Positions 1-7,862 of a stretch of 17,348 bases of DNA are shown here, piece by piece (positions within the stretch are counted from its first letter, which is position 1; each line of letters begins with the position of its first letter). Origin of the DNA: Ignavibacteria bacterium (lineage in GTDB: Bacteria > Bacteroidota > Ignavibacteria > Tepidaquicellales > Tepidaquicellaceae); assembly GCA_016719565.1 (NCBI GenBank), contig JADJYU010000009.1, positions 1-17,348 of the forward strand. The letters run 5' to 3'. The translations under genes were made by a program, and so were the position numbers. The notes beneath the pieces were generated by a model. That model saw nothing but the letters and a program-made list of their open reading frames with translations. It had not been told where the DNA came from and did no database searches.

Positions 1-2
1 AG

Positions 3-143
3 ACAATTTACTGCCTTACAGGTTCGAATGAAACATACATTTATAATTATGGAATGTTTGTGAATAAGGTTTTCGGTGGTGTGCAACTATTAGTCGGAGA
101 CAGTTCAAATTATAAAGTGATCGATGACATACTAATAATATAG
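3..143 (+). CDS. 3' end of a beta-helix-like protein, paralogue of the next gene (partial)
   Basis: An open frame enters from the left edge and stops at TAG 141-143, giving the last 46 residues of a protein whose start lies outside the window. I do not recognise a family by name. The tail resembles the end of the protein at 232-1637: YIYNYGMFVNKVF here against DVYNFGLFGNENY there, and both finish with a short acidic strand shortly before the stop. The 88-base gap to the next gene and this similarity suggest a tandem pair in one transcription unit. No T9SS sorting tail is present at its end. The function is unknown; a beta-strand-rich surface or fibre protein is a guess. Confidence 0.55.
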   Translation, partial: TIYCLTGSNETYIYNYGMFVNKVFGGVQLLVGDSSNYKVIDDILII

Positions 144-231
144 AATTTAATCTCTTATTAATTTCATTTTAATTTCTTAAGAGGGGTTAGTTTTATAAAT
201 AATTTTATTTTTTAAATTTTAAAAATTTATC

Positions 232-1637
232 ATGGCTACAGAAGTTTCAGTATTGGATAAATACGGCGACGTAACTTATTATTCTAATTATGCCGATGCA
301 AGGGCAGACATAATTAATTCCGGAATCGAACATCCGCTTGTTCAGATATGGGCTGATCTTGATGAACAGATAATACTTTTGGATGGAGTGGATATTTGGA
401 TCGCTCCGGGGGTGACATTAAATAGAACTGAAGCAACTCCTACAATCATTGATAATGTAACTGGGACAAATACTGAACCTGTAAAGTGTAAAATATTTGG
501 TTATGGAAAAATAAAAAATACTTATGCAGGAGGTACTGAAAATAACAGATTTGAATGTATAAAAACAATCAATCCATCTACTGAACTTGAAGTAACCTGT
601 GATCATATTCAAGGTATTGGTGGAATAACAATCAGTATTATTTATGCTCCTTCTATTAATATCTTTAACGGGAAAAAATTTCATCTAACCTGCAATAAAG
701 TTGTTAATAACAAAACTTGTGCAATTTTATTAGGGGATAGTCCTAACTCAGTTCAAAATCATATAGATGATGTAAATATAAAAGTTCAAAAATAGAAATA
801 GATTCTGAAACTACAACTAATTCAGAATCTATAGCAATTGCTTCTTTAGCTACAGGATTTATAGAAGTTGATGAAATTATCTGCAGACATTATGGACATT
901 GTTTATTACATGCAAGAGGAGATATTACTGCTACTATAAGAAAAATGAGTGTACTAAATAATACAAATTTTTCGGGAGGTATTGTTAGAATAGATCATGG
1001 AGGTTCTACAGCTTCACAAAAACTTATTTTATACTTTGATTCAATTTTAGCTTTAAAGGTTAGTTCTGCAATTTCTGGATCAGCATATGCTATTGCACAA
1101 GGAACTGGCATCTTAATTGGGAGACTCATTTATTCAAAAAATAATTATGTTGCACAGTTGAATGGCAATACAACAACAATCATTGGTTCAATTAAGTGTA
1201 ATGAAATGGTTAGTGAAACTGGACCTGCACTTGAGATTGGTGAGAAAGTAAGTGGTTTAATTATCAATTGTAATTTTATAATAGGAACAACAGAAACTGA
1301 AGCTGGTTTAATATTTTCAAAAGGCACAGCAATCTATCTAATTAAAAATGCCAAATTAATAAATAACAGTACTAATTCTGGTTCTAGAGGAATCTCTTTA
1401 TTTCTATTTTCTTCATCTTACCCAAATCTTACTTTATGGAATGTAAAAGTGGTTTTAAATGAATCATCAACCAATTATATAATTTATGCAAACAATTCCC
1501 CTTCTACTGATGTAGATGTTTATAATTTTGGATTATTTGGAAATGAAAATTATGATGTCGATAATATTGATTTGAAAATTGGATTTGAAGGATCAGCTGG
1601 AGGATTTTTGTTTATAGAAGACACTGATTTAGAGTAA
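232..1637 (+). CDS. Hypothetical right-handed beta-helix-like protein (one frameshift)
   Basis: This is a repaired protein of about 468 residues. Frame 232-795 stops just after KVQK, and the downstream frame continues without a break (KIEIDSETTTNSESIAI) into the stretch ending at 1637. Restoring one A in the A-run 788-792 joins them. The sequence is rich in Ile, Asn, Thr and Gly and in short alternating strands, with phrases such as IDLKIGFEGSAGGFLFIED and GIGGITISIIYAPSINIFNG. This is typical of parallel beta-helix proteins (pectate-lyase-like fold, tail-fibre or adhesin type). I see no catalytic motif, no signal peptide (it begins MATEVSVLDKYGDV) and no T9SS tail. The ATG at 232 has no clear Shine-Dalgarno sequence. 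Its stop is one base before the ATG of the next gene, so the two are probably co-translated. The fold is inferred from composition only. Confidence 0.65.
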
Positions 1638-1638
1638 A

Positions 1639-2901
1639 ATGAGTATCAATATTAAAATAAAAATTCTGTTTTTATAATTTTATTTTTCCTTTTACAAGAT
1701 CATGTTTGCTATTCTCAAACCGGTTGGATTAATCAAAACAGTGGTGTCATTACTGATTTAAAATCTGTAGATTTTGTTGATTCACTTATTGGCTTTTGTG
1801 TTGGTGATTCGGGAAGAATTTTAAAGACAATTAACGGAGGTATATCCTGGGATATAATTTCAACCGGTTACTTATCTAATTTAAATTCAGTTGAGTTTGT
1901 AAATTCCAACACTGGATTTGCAGTAGGTAATATTGGTTCGATTTTAAAAACAATTAACGGTGGTACGATCTGGATAGATGAAGAGTTAATTCATATGATC
2001 TTGATCAAGTATTTTTTGTAAATGAACAATATGGTTTTATTACGAGCATTATTAGTTCCCTATTTTTATAGAACTACCAATGGAGGCATAACCTGGGATT
2101 CTTCATTTACATTTACTTCATTAAAGAAAATCTTTTTTTTTAAATGAAAATGTTGGTTGGGGAATTGGAATTGGTCTAAGTGGAAACATAGTATATAAAA
2201 CCTCTAACTCAGGAATTAACTGGCAACTCAATATTTATAACGGACAAAATGATATTATTAATAGTTTGTTTTTATAGATACTTTGAAAGGTTGGTTAGGA
2301 AGTCCACACTTTACAGGACCAACTATTTTCAGAACTACAAACAGCGGATCAAACTGGCTTCCTTTTTTTCCATCTACTCAAAGTACATCTAATTCAATTT
2401 TCTTTATAAATTCTATTAAAGGTTGGGCATGCGGAACAAATGGCGTAATAATATTTACAAATAATGGCGGCATAAATTGGAGTCATCAACTACCTTTTAT
2501 GCCAAATAAGATTTATAATTCGATCTATTTCACAGATTCTCTCACGGCTGGGTAGTCGGCGACAGCGGTATAATCTTAAAAACCACCACCGGCGGAGTGC
2601 TGACTAATTTTTCAAATATATCATCAGAGATACCAGATAAGTTTCTCTATCACAGAATTTCCCAAACCCATTCAACCCAAGAACAGTTATAAGTTACGAG
2701 TTACGGGTTACGGGTATTGCTGAGCTTAAAGTATATGATGTTCTGGGGAATGAAGTCGCAGAGCTTGTCAATGAGAAGCAGAATGCCGGGAGTTATACTG
2801 CGGAGTTTGACGGCAGCGGTTTTGCGAGTGGGATTTATTTTTACAGTTTGATTATAGACGGTGTTATCATTGATACGAAGCGGATGATACTTTTGAAATA
2901 A
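1639..2901 (+). CDS. Secreted Ycf48/BNR-like seven-motif beta-propeller with T9SS tail (about seven frameshifts)
   Basis: When reading frames are joined, this is a protein of about 420 residues. The start is MSINIKIKILFF followed by a hydrophobic stretch and CYSQ, a signal peptide. Seven copies of a propeller motif follow: GRILKTINGGISW, GSILKTINGGTIW, YRTTNGGITW, IVYKTSNSGINW, IFRTTNSGSNW, VIIFTNNGGINW and GIILKTTTGG. They match the repeats of Ycf48/BNR-type propellers. The end (about 2650-2901) is a T9SS C-terminal sorting domain: LSQNFPNPFNPRTVISYELRV, then KVYDVLGNEV, GSYTAEFDGSGFASGIYFY and KRMILLK. Frame breaks lie near 1669-1673, 1978-1985, 2063-2067, 2133-2141, 2269-2273, 2541 and 2642-2644, most in T-runs. 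As assembled no long product is made. Errors are likelier than decay, because every segment keeps its motif, but this gene has the highest break density here. It should be exported to the cell surface; the ligand is unknown. Confidence 0.7.
2694..2714 (+). repeat. 7-bp tandem repeat (3 units) inside the T9SS tail coding region
   Basis: Three consecutive heptamers TTACGAG, TTACGGG, TTACGGG lie in frame within the sorting-domain code. Together with flanking bases they encode the YELRVTG segment. Three units of seven bases make seven codons, so the array does not disturb the frame. The second T9SS gene has a matching array at the same place (5819-5839). Confidence 0.85.
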
Positions 2902-3047
2902 TTTTAAAACTCATTAGTAGAATATTTAATTTTTTAAGTTTTTTTAAAATAAGAAATCTTATATTTTAATCAGCGATTCTTAGATTCAGTTGTATTGAAA
3001 CAAAAAATATTTTAAAAATTAATAAATAATATAATAGAATAAAAATT

Positions 3048-3052
3048 AGGAG
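3048..3052 (+). promoter_or_regulatory. Shine-Dalgarno AGGAG deciding a GTG start
   Basis: AGGAG lies nine bases before GTG 3062. The in-frame TAG at 3047-3049 overlaps the first base pair of this site, so no longer N-terminus is possible and GTG is the best start. It stands out because most other genes in the window show no clear ribosome binding site. Confidence 0.7.
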
Positions 3053-3061
3053 AATAAAATT

Positions 3062-4693
3062 GTGGCAGCACCTCAAGGAGAATGGGAAATCATAAAAGAT
3101 GAAAATGAAATTCCTATTGATTCACTCGTAACTGCTATTCATGCAATATTAATACCTATCACTGAAATTGAGAATGATCATCCTGTTGGTAAAGTTTTAT
3201 ATTGGCACGGAAGATATATAACAAATTATGACGACGGTGGTAAAATTGTTACTTGTTTGTATGAACCTGAAACGAATAATATTATTCAATATACTGTCCC
3301 AGTATGGCCCAATATTACTGACCCTTATGACCCCTCCAAAATATTCTGCAGCGGACATTTAACGCTTGCAGATGGAAGAGTACTTACTTCAGGAGGTGAG
3401 AGAAATATTCCACCATTAGCTTCAAGGGGATTAAAATATTCTTTTATTTTTGATCAGGGAGAATTAGGAATAACAAACCGTCCTTGGAGAAATACTCGTA
3501 TACAAGTTTCACCTTTTACACCAACCTTGATGAACAGAGGAAGATGGTATCCACAGCTTACACGTATTCAGAATGGTCAGGTAGTTGCTGTTTCCGGTTA
3601 TAAGTATGAATCACAGGAAGTAGAAACAAGACCGGAAATTTTTAATCCCTCAAATGAATCATGGACAATATTTCCTGAAAACGCAACACAGCCGGTTCCA
3701 TTATATAATGGAGCATATTTGATTCCATTTGGAGACTGGAAAGGAGAAATTTTATATGACTTAGTAAGTTTCGGACCTGAATTACCAAGCTGGAACAGAG
3801 CTCATAGATTTAAACCTGATTTAATTTCTCCGGAATGGAATTATGTTGGACCGGAAAATACTATTCGCTATAAAGGAAATTCCGTTTTACTTCCTTTTAG
3901 ATCTATTGATTCTGTAATAAGAGTTATAAATCTTGGCGGTGGAAATGACTCTCACCAAAAAACAGCAGAACTTATAGAAATAGGAAACAGTACTTCACCT
4001 GTTTGGATATCCCTTGAAGACATGAATTATAAAAGACATGATGCGCCAAATGCATTGCTTCTTGCAGATGGTAGTCTGATAGTTATTGGAGGAGGACATG
4101 ACATGCAGACGGTTCTAACTCCGGAAGTTCTGGATTACAGTGATGCTGATCGATCTAACTTGATATGGAACATCCTTCCGGATATGGAAGTCCCGCGAAA
4201 ATATCATTCTACAGCATTATTATTACCTGATGGAAGTGTATGGACAGCCGGAAGCAGGATATATACAGACCCGCAGAGATATGAGTTTGAAAATGACATG
4301 GAAAGGAGAATTGAAACTTTTAAACCGGGATATTTTTTTGACGGATACAGACCTGAAATTAATGAAGCACCTTTAACAATTAGTTACGGAACTTCAAATA
4401 AATTTAATGTATCAATCTTTATAGAAGAAGAACCTGATATATTAATAGATTCTTTTGTTTTAATAAGTCTTGCTTCAGTGACTCATTGTTATGATTCTAA
4501 CCAAAGATATATTATTCTTGATTTTACAAATCCCTCAAAAGGTTTATATGAAGTGACTCCTCCTTTAGACTCATTTATTACTACTCCCGGATACTATATG
4601 CTTATTGCCATAAAAGATAAATCTCAAAGTGATTCCGGAGAATTAAGATTACCCTCAATTGCAAAAATTGTGAAACTTATGAATATACTATGA
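3062..4693 (+). CDS. Galactose/glyoxal-oxidase-like copper-radical oxidase
   Basis: This 543-residue protein has an intact reading frame. It has the kelch-type propeller of galactose and glyoxal oxidases, then the C-terminal Ig-like domain of that family (DUF1929). The residues that build the copper-radical site in Fusarium galactose oxidase (Cys228-Tyr272 crosslink, Tyr495, His496, His581) have clear counterparts: Cys96 in IFCSGHLTLADGRVL, Tyr163 in GRWYPQL, Tyr381-His382 in RKYHSTALLLPDG, and His475 in SVTHCYDSNQR. PGYYML at 509-514 matches the family C-terminus. Such enzymes oxidise primary alcohols or aldehydes with O2, releasing H2O2. The galactose oxidase stacking Trp290 does not seem conserved (SGYKY at 178-182), so the substrate is open. 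Unusually, there is no signal peptide and no T9SS tail, although relatives are normally exported. The stop overlaps the next start (ATGA), implying translational coupling. Confidence 0.85.
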   Translation: MAAPQGEWEIIKDENEIPIDSLVTAIHAILIPITEIENDHPVGKVLYWHGRYITNYDDGGKIVTCLYEPETNNIIQYTVPVWPNITDPYDPSKIFCSGHLTLADGRVLTSGGERNIPPLASRGLKYSFIFDQGELGITNRPWRNTRIQVSPFTPTLMNRGRWYPQLTRIQNGQVVAVSGYKYESQEVETRPEIFNPSNESWTIFPENATQPVPLYNGAYLIPFGDWKGEILYDLVSFGPELPSWNRAHRFKPDLISPEWNYVGPENTIRYKGNSVLLPFRSIDSVIRVINLGGGNDSHQKTAELIEIGNSTSPVWISLEDMNYKRHDAPNALLLADGSLIVIGGGHDMQTVLTPEVLDYSDADRSNLIWNILPDMEVPRKYHSTALLLPDGSVWTAGSRIYTDPQRYEFENDMERRIETFKPGYFFDGYRPEINEAPLTISYGTSNKFNVSIFIEEEPDILIDSFVLISLASVTHCYDSNQRYIILDFTNPSKGLYEVTPPLDSFITTPGYYMLIAIKDKSQSDSGELRLPSIAKIVKLMNIL

Positions 4694-6026
4694 GATTGAA
4701 ATATTTCTTAATATTGTTTTCTGTTTTAACAATAAATGTATTTAATGTTTTCTCTCAAGTAAATTTTGAATGGGCAAACAGATATAATTTTTTAAATGCA
4801 AGTTATGGAAATTTAGGAACATTTATTATACTTGATGAAAAAAATAATATTTTAGTTACCGGATATTCTTCCGGCACAATAAACAGAAAGGATATGGTAT
4901 TAATAAACTATTCTCAGGATGGAGTTTACAATTGGATCTCAAGATATGCAGATACAATTACTCCATATCCAAATAATTCAAATGGTGGTGGAAGCTTAAT
5001 TTTCGATAAACAAGGTAATATTTTTAATGGGGGATCAAAATTATGGAAATACAGTCAAAAGGGAAATTTAATCTGGACAGTAGATCCCGGAATTTACAGA
5101 GGTTATGGAAGGATTTATTTTGATAAAGATTATAATATTTTAACTTCCTCAGAACTTGCAAACAGTTCATTCCATATAAGAAAATACTCTTATGAAGGCG
5201 ATACAATGTGGGTAAGGATTTTTAAACCTGCAGGTACAATTGATGCAAGATGGAAAGATGCGGTTTTAGACCAAAATGGAGACATTATTACAACCGGTTA
5301 TATCAATAAAACCGGTATTGGAGACAGATATGATTGTATGACCGTGAAGTATTCAAATTCAGGAGATGAATTATGGAATAACAGGTTTAGTGAGGGAATG
5401 GATAACTTTTCTTATTCAATCGCATGTGATAATTCAAACAATATTTATATAGCAGGAGAAAAGGATTTGAACATACTTACAATTAAATACTCTTCTGATG
5501 GTGATACATTGTTTTTTCAAAAAACTCGTCTGGAGGTGGAAGTAAATATGCAATATTAAAATTTACATCAGAAGGTGAATTAAAATGGTTAGCTACTTAC
5601 TCATATTTAAATAGTGAACTTTCTTTAAATGAGATATATAATTTCATCATAGATAATGATCTAAATGTCATTGCTACCGGAATGAGTAACTATTCTTTAA
5701 CAACTGTTAAATGGTCACAGGTAATAACTAATATTACAGAAATTAATAACAGTACTAATTTTAATTATAAATTATCACAGAATTATCCAAACCCATTCAA
5801 TCCAGAGACAGTTATTAATTACGATTTACGAGTTACGAGTAATATGAAGTTAAAAGTATTTGATGTTCTTGGGAATGAAGTAGTTGAGTTGGCAAATGAA
5901 AAACATAATGCCGGGAGTTATTCTGTGAAGTTTGACGGAAGCGGTTTTGCGAGCGGGATTTATTTTTACAGCCTGATTACAAACGGTGTTATCATTGATA
6001 CGAAACGGATGATACTTTTGAAATAA
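4690..6026 (+). CDS. Secreted SBBP-type beta-propeller protein with T9SS sorting tail (one frameshift)
   Basis: The repaired protein is about 446 residues. An N-terminal signal peptide (MRLKYFLILFSVLTINVFNVFSQ) precedes repeats of the SBBP beta-propeller type: DEKNNILVTGYSSG, DKQGNIFNGGSKLW, DQNGDIITTGYINKTG and DNSNNIYIAGEK, each followed by strands such as YSNSGDELWNNRF. The first frame ends at 5559; adding one A in the run 5519-5524 gives QKNSSGGGSKYAILKFTSEG and leads into the rest. The last 85 or so residues form a T9SS sorting domain (KLSQNYPNPFNPETVINY, KVFDVLGNEVVEL, GSGFASGIYFYSL, KRMILLK). The product should cross the outer membrane by the Por system and be anchored or released. It overlaps the copper-radical oxidase by four bases, suggesting a shared task. 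Its ligand is not evident. Confidence 0.8.
5819..5839 (+). repeat. 7-bp tandem repeat (3 units) inside the second T9SS tail
   Basis: Heptamers TTACGAT, TTACGAG, TTACGAG stand at the same place in the sorting domain as the array at 2694-2714, and encode most of YDLRVTS. The flanking sorting-domain code of the two genes is also unusually alike at the DNA level. Confidence 0.85.
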
Positions 6027-6056
6027 ATTTCAAATTTCAAATTACGAATGACAAAT
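6027..6056. repeat. Degenerate 7-bp tandem repeat in intergenic gap
   Basis: Directly after the T9SS gene stop, the sequence has a 7-base period: ATTTCAA, ATTTCAA, ATTACGA, ATGACAA (about 6028-6055). The third unit shares TTACGA with the coding heptamers upstream. The gap 6027-6143 separates two converging genes; I see no convincing hairpin terminator in it. Confidence 0.65.
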
Positions 6057-6143
6057 ATTCATCCTGAGATAATTTTTAAAAACATTTGATCATTAAGTCT
6101 GTCTAAGAGCAATAAATAATAATAGTAATATCTTGCCTTTAGC

Positions 6144-7000
6144 TTACCTAGCGACAATTGTATCGGAAGTCAGTTTCGCTTTCTCCTCGCCATGCAGTTC
6201 CTTCAGAAGCATTTCAACTTCTTCCGGTTTGAAATTCACAAACCACCTGTCCGCGCGCGACTCAATGCTCGGCAGTCCTTTGCCCCTGACAGTTTCAGCT
6301 ATTACAAGTGATGGCTTTTCCTTATCAACCTGTATTCCTGAAAAAGCTTTTTCCATGTCATCGAAATCATGCCCGTTGCAGGAAACTGTCTTCCAGCCGA
6401 ATGATTCAAATTTATCTGCGATTGGATTTAATGGAATCAGCTCTTCTGTTTTGATATTTGCCTGAAAATTATTTCTGTCCACTACGGCTATCAAGTTGCC
6501 AGCTTTTTGCGCCGGCTACAAGAGCGGCTTCCCACACCGAACCTTCGTCAAGTTCTCCGTCTCCGAGTACAACTAATACTTTATTTTTTATACCGCGCAT
6601 TTTACAGTCGATTGCAACACCTATCGCAACGCTGATCAGATGTCCGAGCGAGCCGGAGTGAAATTCAATACCGGGAATGTTTCTGTTCGGATGCCAGTAA
6701 ATAAAATCATTTGTCTTCAGATGATTTTTTAGTCTGTCCTTTTCGATAAATCCCAACTCGGCAAACGTCCCGTATAATGCCGGCACATCATGTCCTTTTG
6801 AAAGAAAAAAATAATCCCTTTCCGGGTCATTTAAATTATCTTTACTGATATTAAGATATTCACTGTACAGGAAAACAATTAAATCCGCGCAGGATAAGGA
6901 CGCGCCGATAAAACATCCTCCGTTTCCTGACATTCTTATAATATGCTCCCTGACATTGTAAGCCGTCTGCTTTAATTGTTCTGATTTTGAGTTTATCCAA
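6144..7000 (-). CDS. Transketolase N-terminal (thiamine diphosphate-binding) subunit, partner half absent (three frameshifts)
   Basis: The repaired length is about 286 residues, normal for a split-type transketolase alpha subunit. It shows RMSGNGGCFIGASLSCADL, FFLSKGHDVPALY, HSGSLGHLISVAIGVAI, the diphosphate/Mg motif GDGELDEGSVWEAA, VDRNNFQ and ETVRGKGLPSIE. Frames break at the T-runs 6504-6508 and 6496-6497 (minus-strand reading AGAKKLANLIAVVD after repair) and near 6985-6988. The likely start is TTG at 7000 (LDKLKSEQLKQTAYNVREHI), 23 bases after the upstream stop. The C-terminal half, which carries the pyrimidine-binding site and the glutamate activating thiamine, would normally follow at once, but converging T9SS DNA lies there instead. 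Alone, this subunit should be inactive, so a partner must be encoded elsewhere or was lost. The context points to sugar-nucleotide or polysaccharide synthesis rather than central metabolism. Confidence 0.85.
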
Positions 7001-7023
7001 ATTTAAAATTTGTTTACTGAAAT

Positions 7024-7862
7024 TTACTGAATATCTTTTCTGATTTTTTCAGGATCTATTGTTTTTAATTCATCAGTATAATTTCTGTACCAGTTAATTC
7101 CCGCGCGGAAAGAATTGATTTCCTTCAGCTCCGGCTTTCTGTCAAGCAGCATCATAATATCGCAAAGTTTAAAATTATTTTTATTTTCATAAAGCTCATC
7201 GAATATTTTTTTACAAATTCATAATCTTCTTCATAATCAACAACTAACCTGTGACTCATTGAAAAGTCCAGCCCGGTTTCCCATTCCACATTCCCGACCC
7301 TGAATCTTTCCGGACGTTCCCATATAAACGGCGTGGTATGCTCTCTTTCAAAATCCCTTTCTGATTCATTCCATGCCTGCTCAAGAATTTTCATTGACAT
7401 TATTTCCACATCATTGCCGTCAGGATGTGTGGCCGGATGAAGATTGCTTACATAGTCAAAATCATTCTGATGCGAGTAATAAAAATTTAAAACTTTATCT
7501 ATAACGTCAGGGCAAATCAGCGGACAGTCTGAAGGGATTTTAACAATTACATCTGCGCCTGATTCAACTCCCGCTTTATAATGTCTGTCTAAAAGATCCG
7601 CAGGATGTCCTCTGAAATATTTAATTCCGTTCTCTTCACAAAGATCAACTAATTCATTATCCAGAGAATCAGTAGTTGTCGCGACAACAATTTCCTGAGC
7701 CAATTTTGAAGCAGCAACTCTTTCATACATTCTGACTAACATCGGCTTTCCGCCAAGCGGTAAAAAAATTTCTCCGGGTAGCCGTGTGGAACCTGTTCTC
7801 GCCTGAATGACTATAACTGTCTTCGGCAAAGCATTATCCGGTTTATTAATTTGATCTGACAT
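7024..7862 (-). CDS. SpsF-type cytidylyltransferase (CMP-Kdo synthetase family, one frameshift)
   Basis: The repaired protein is about 280 residues. It opens with the nucleotide-binding signature VIVIQARTGSTRLPGEIFLPLGG, then IVVATTTDSLDNELVDLC, FRGHPADLLDRHY, the metal-binding-type stretch KIPSDCPLICPDVIDKVL, NLHPATHPDGNDVEI and EREHTTPFI, all typical of SpsF and related CTP-dependent transferases. The frame breaks in the T-run 7206-7212. One extra base gives VKKIFDELYENKNNFKLCD and a C-terminal tail (LDRKPELKEINSFRAGINWYRNY) ending at 7024. The start ATG 7862 overlaps the upstream gene end by 17 bases. The family activates acidic or other sugars by transfer of CMP from CTP; the actual sugar cannot be told from sequence. 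The transketolase half follows 23 bases downstream. Confidence 0.85.

Noticed and set aside
16..38. GGTTCGAAT resembling a tRNA T-loop
   Set aside because: The bases on either side do not pair as a T-stem and no acceptor, D or anticodon arm fits; it lies in a readable coding tail.
785..797. Programmed frameshift in the beta-helix-like gene at an A-run
   Set aside because: The same type of A/T-run break occurs in nearly all genes, including housekeeping ones, so sequence error is the simpler explanation.
2920..2960. Possible rho-independent terminator after the first T9SS gene (T-rich stretch)
   Set aside because: The stretch is AT-only with no GC-containing stem; pairing would be weak and not distinctive.
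6133..6661. Plus-strand open frames opposite the transketolase gene
   Set aside because: They are antisense shadows of conserved transketolase motifs on the minus strand and have no recognisable features.
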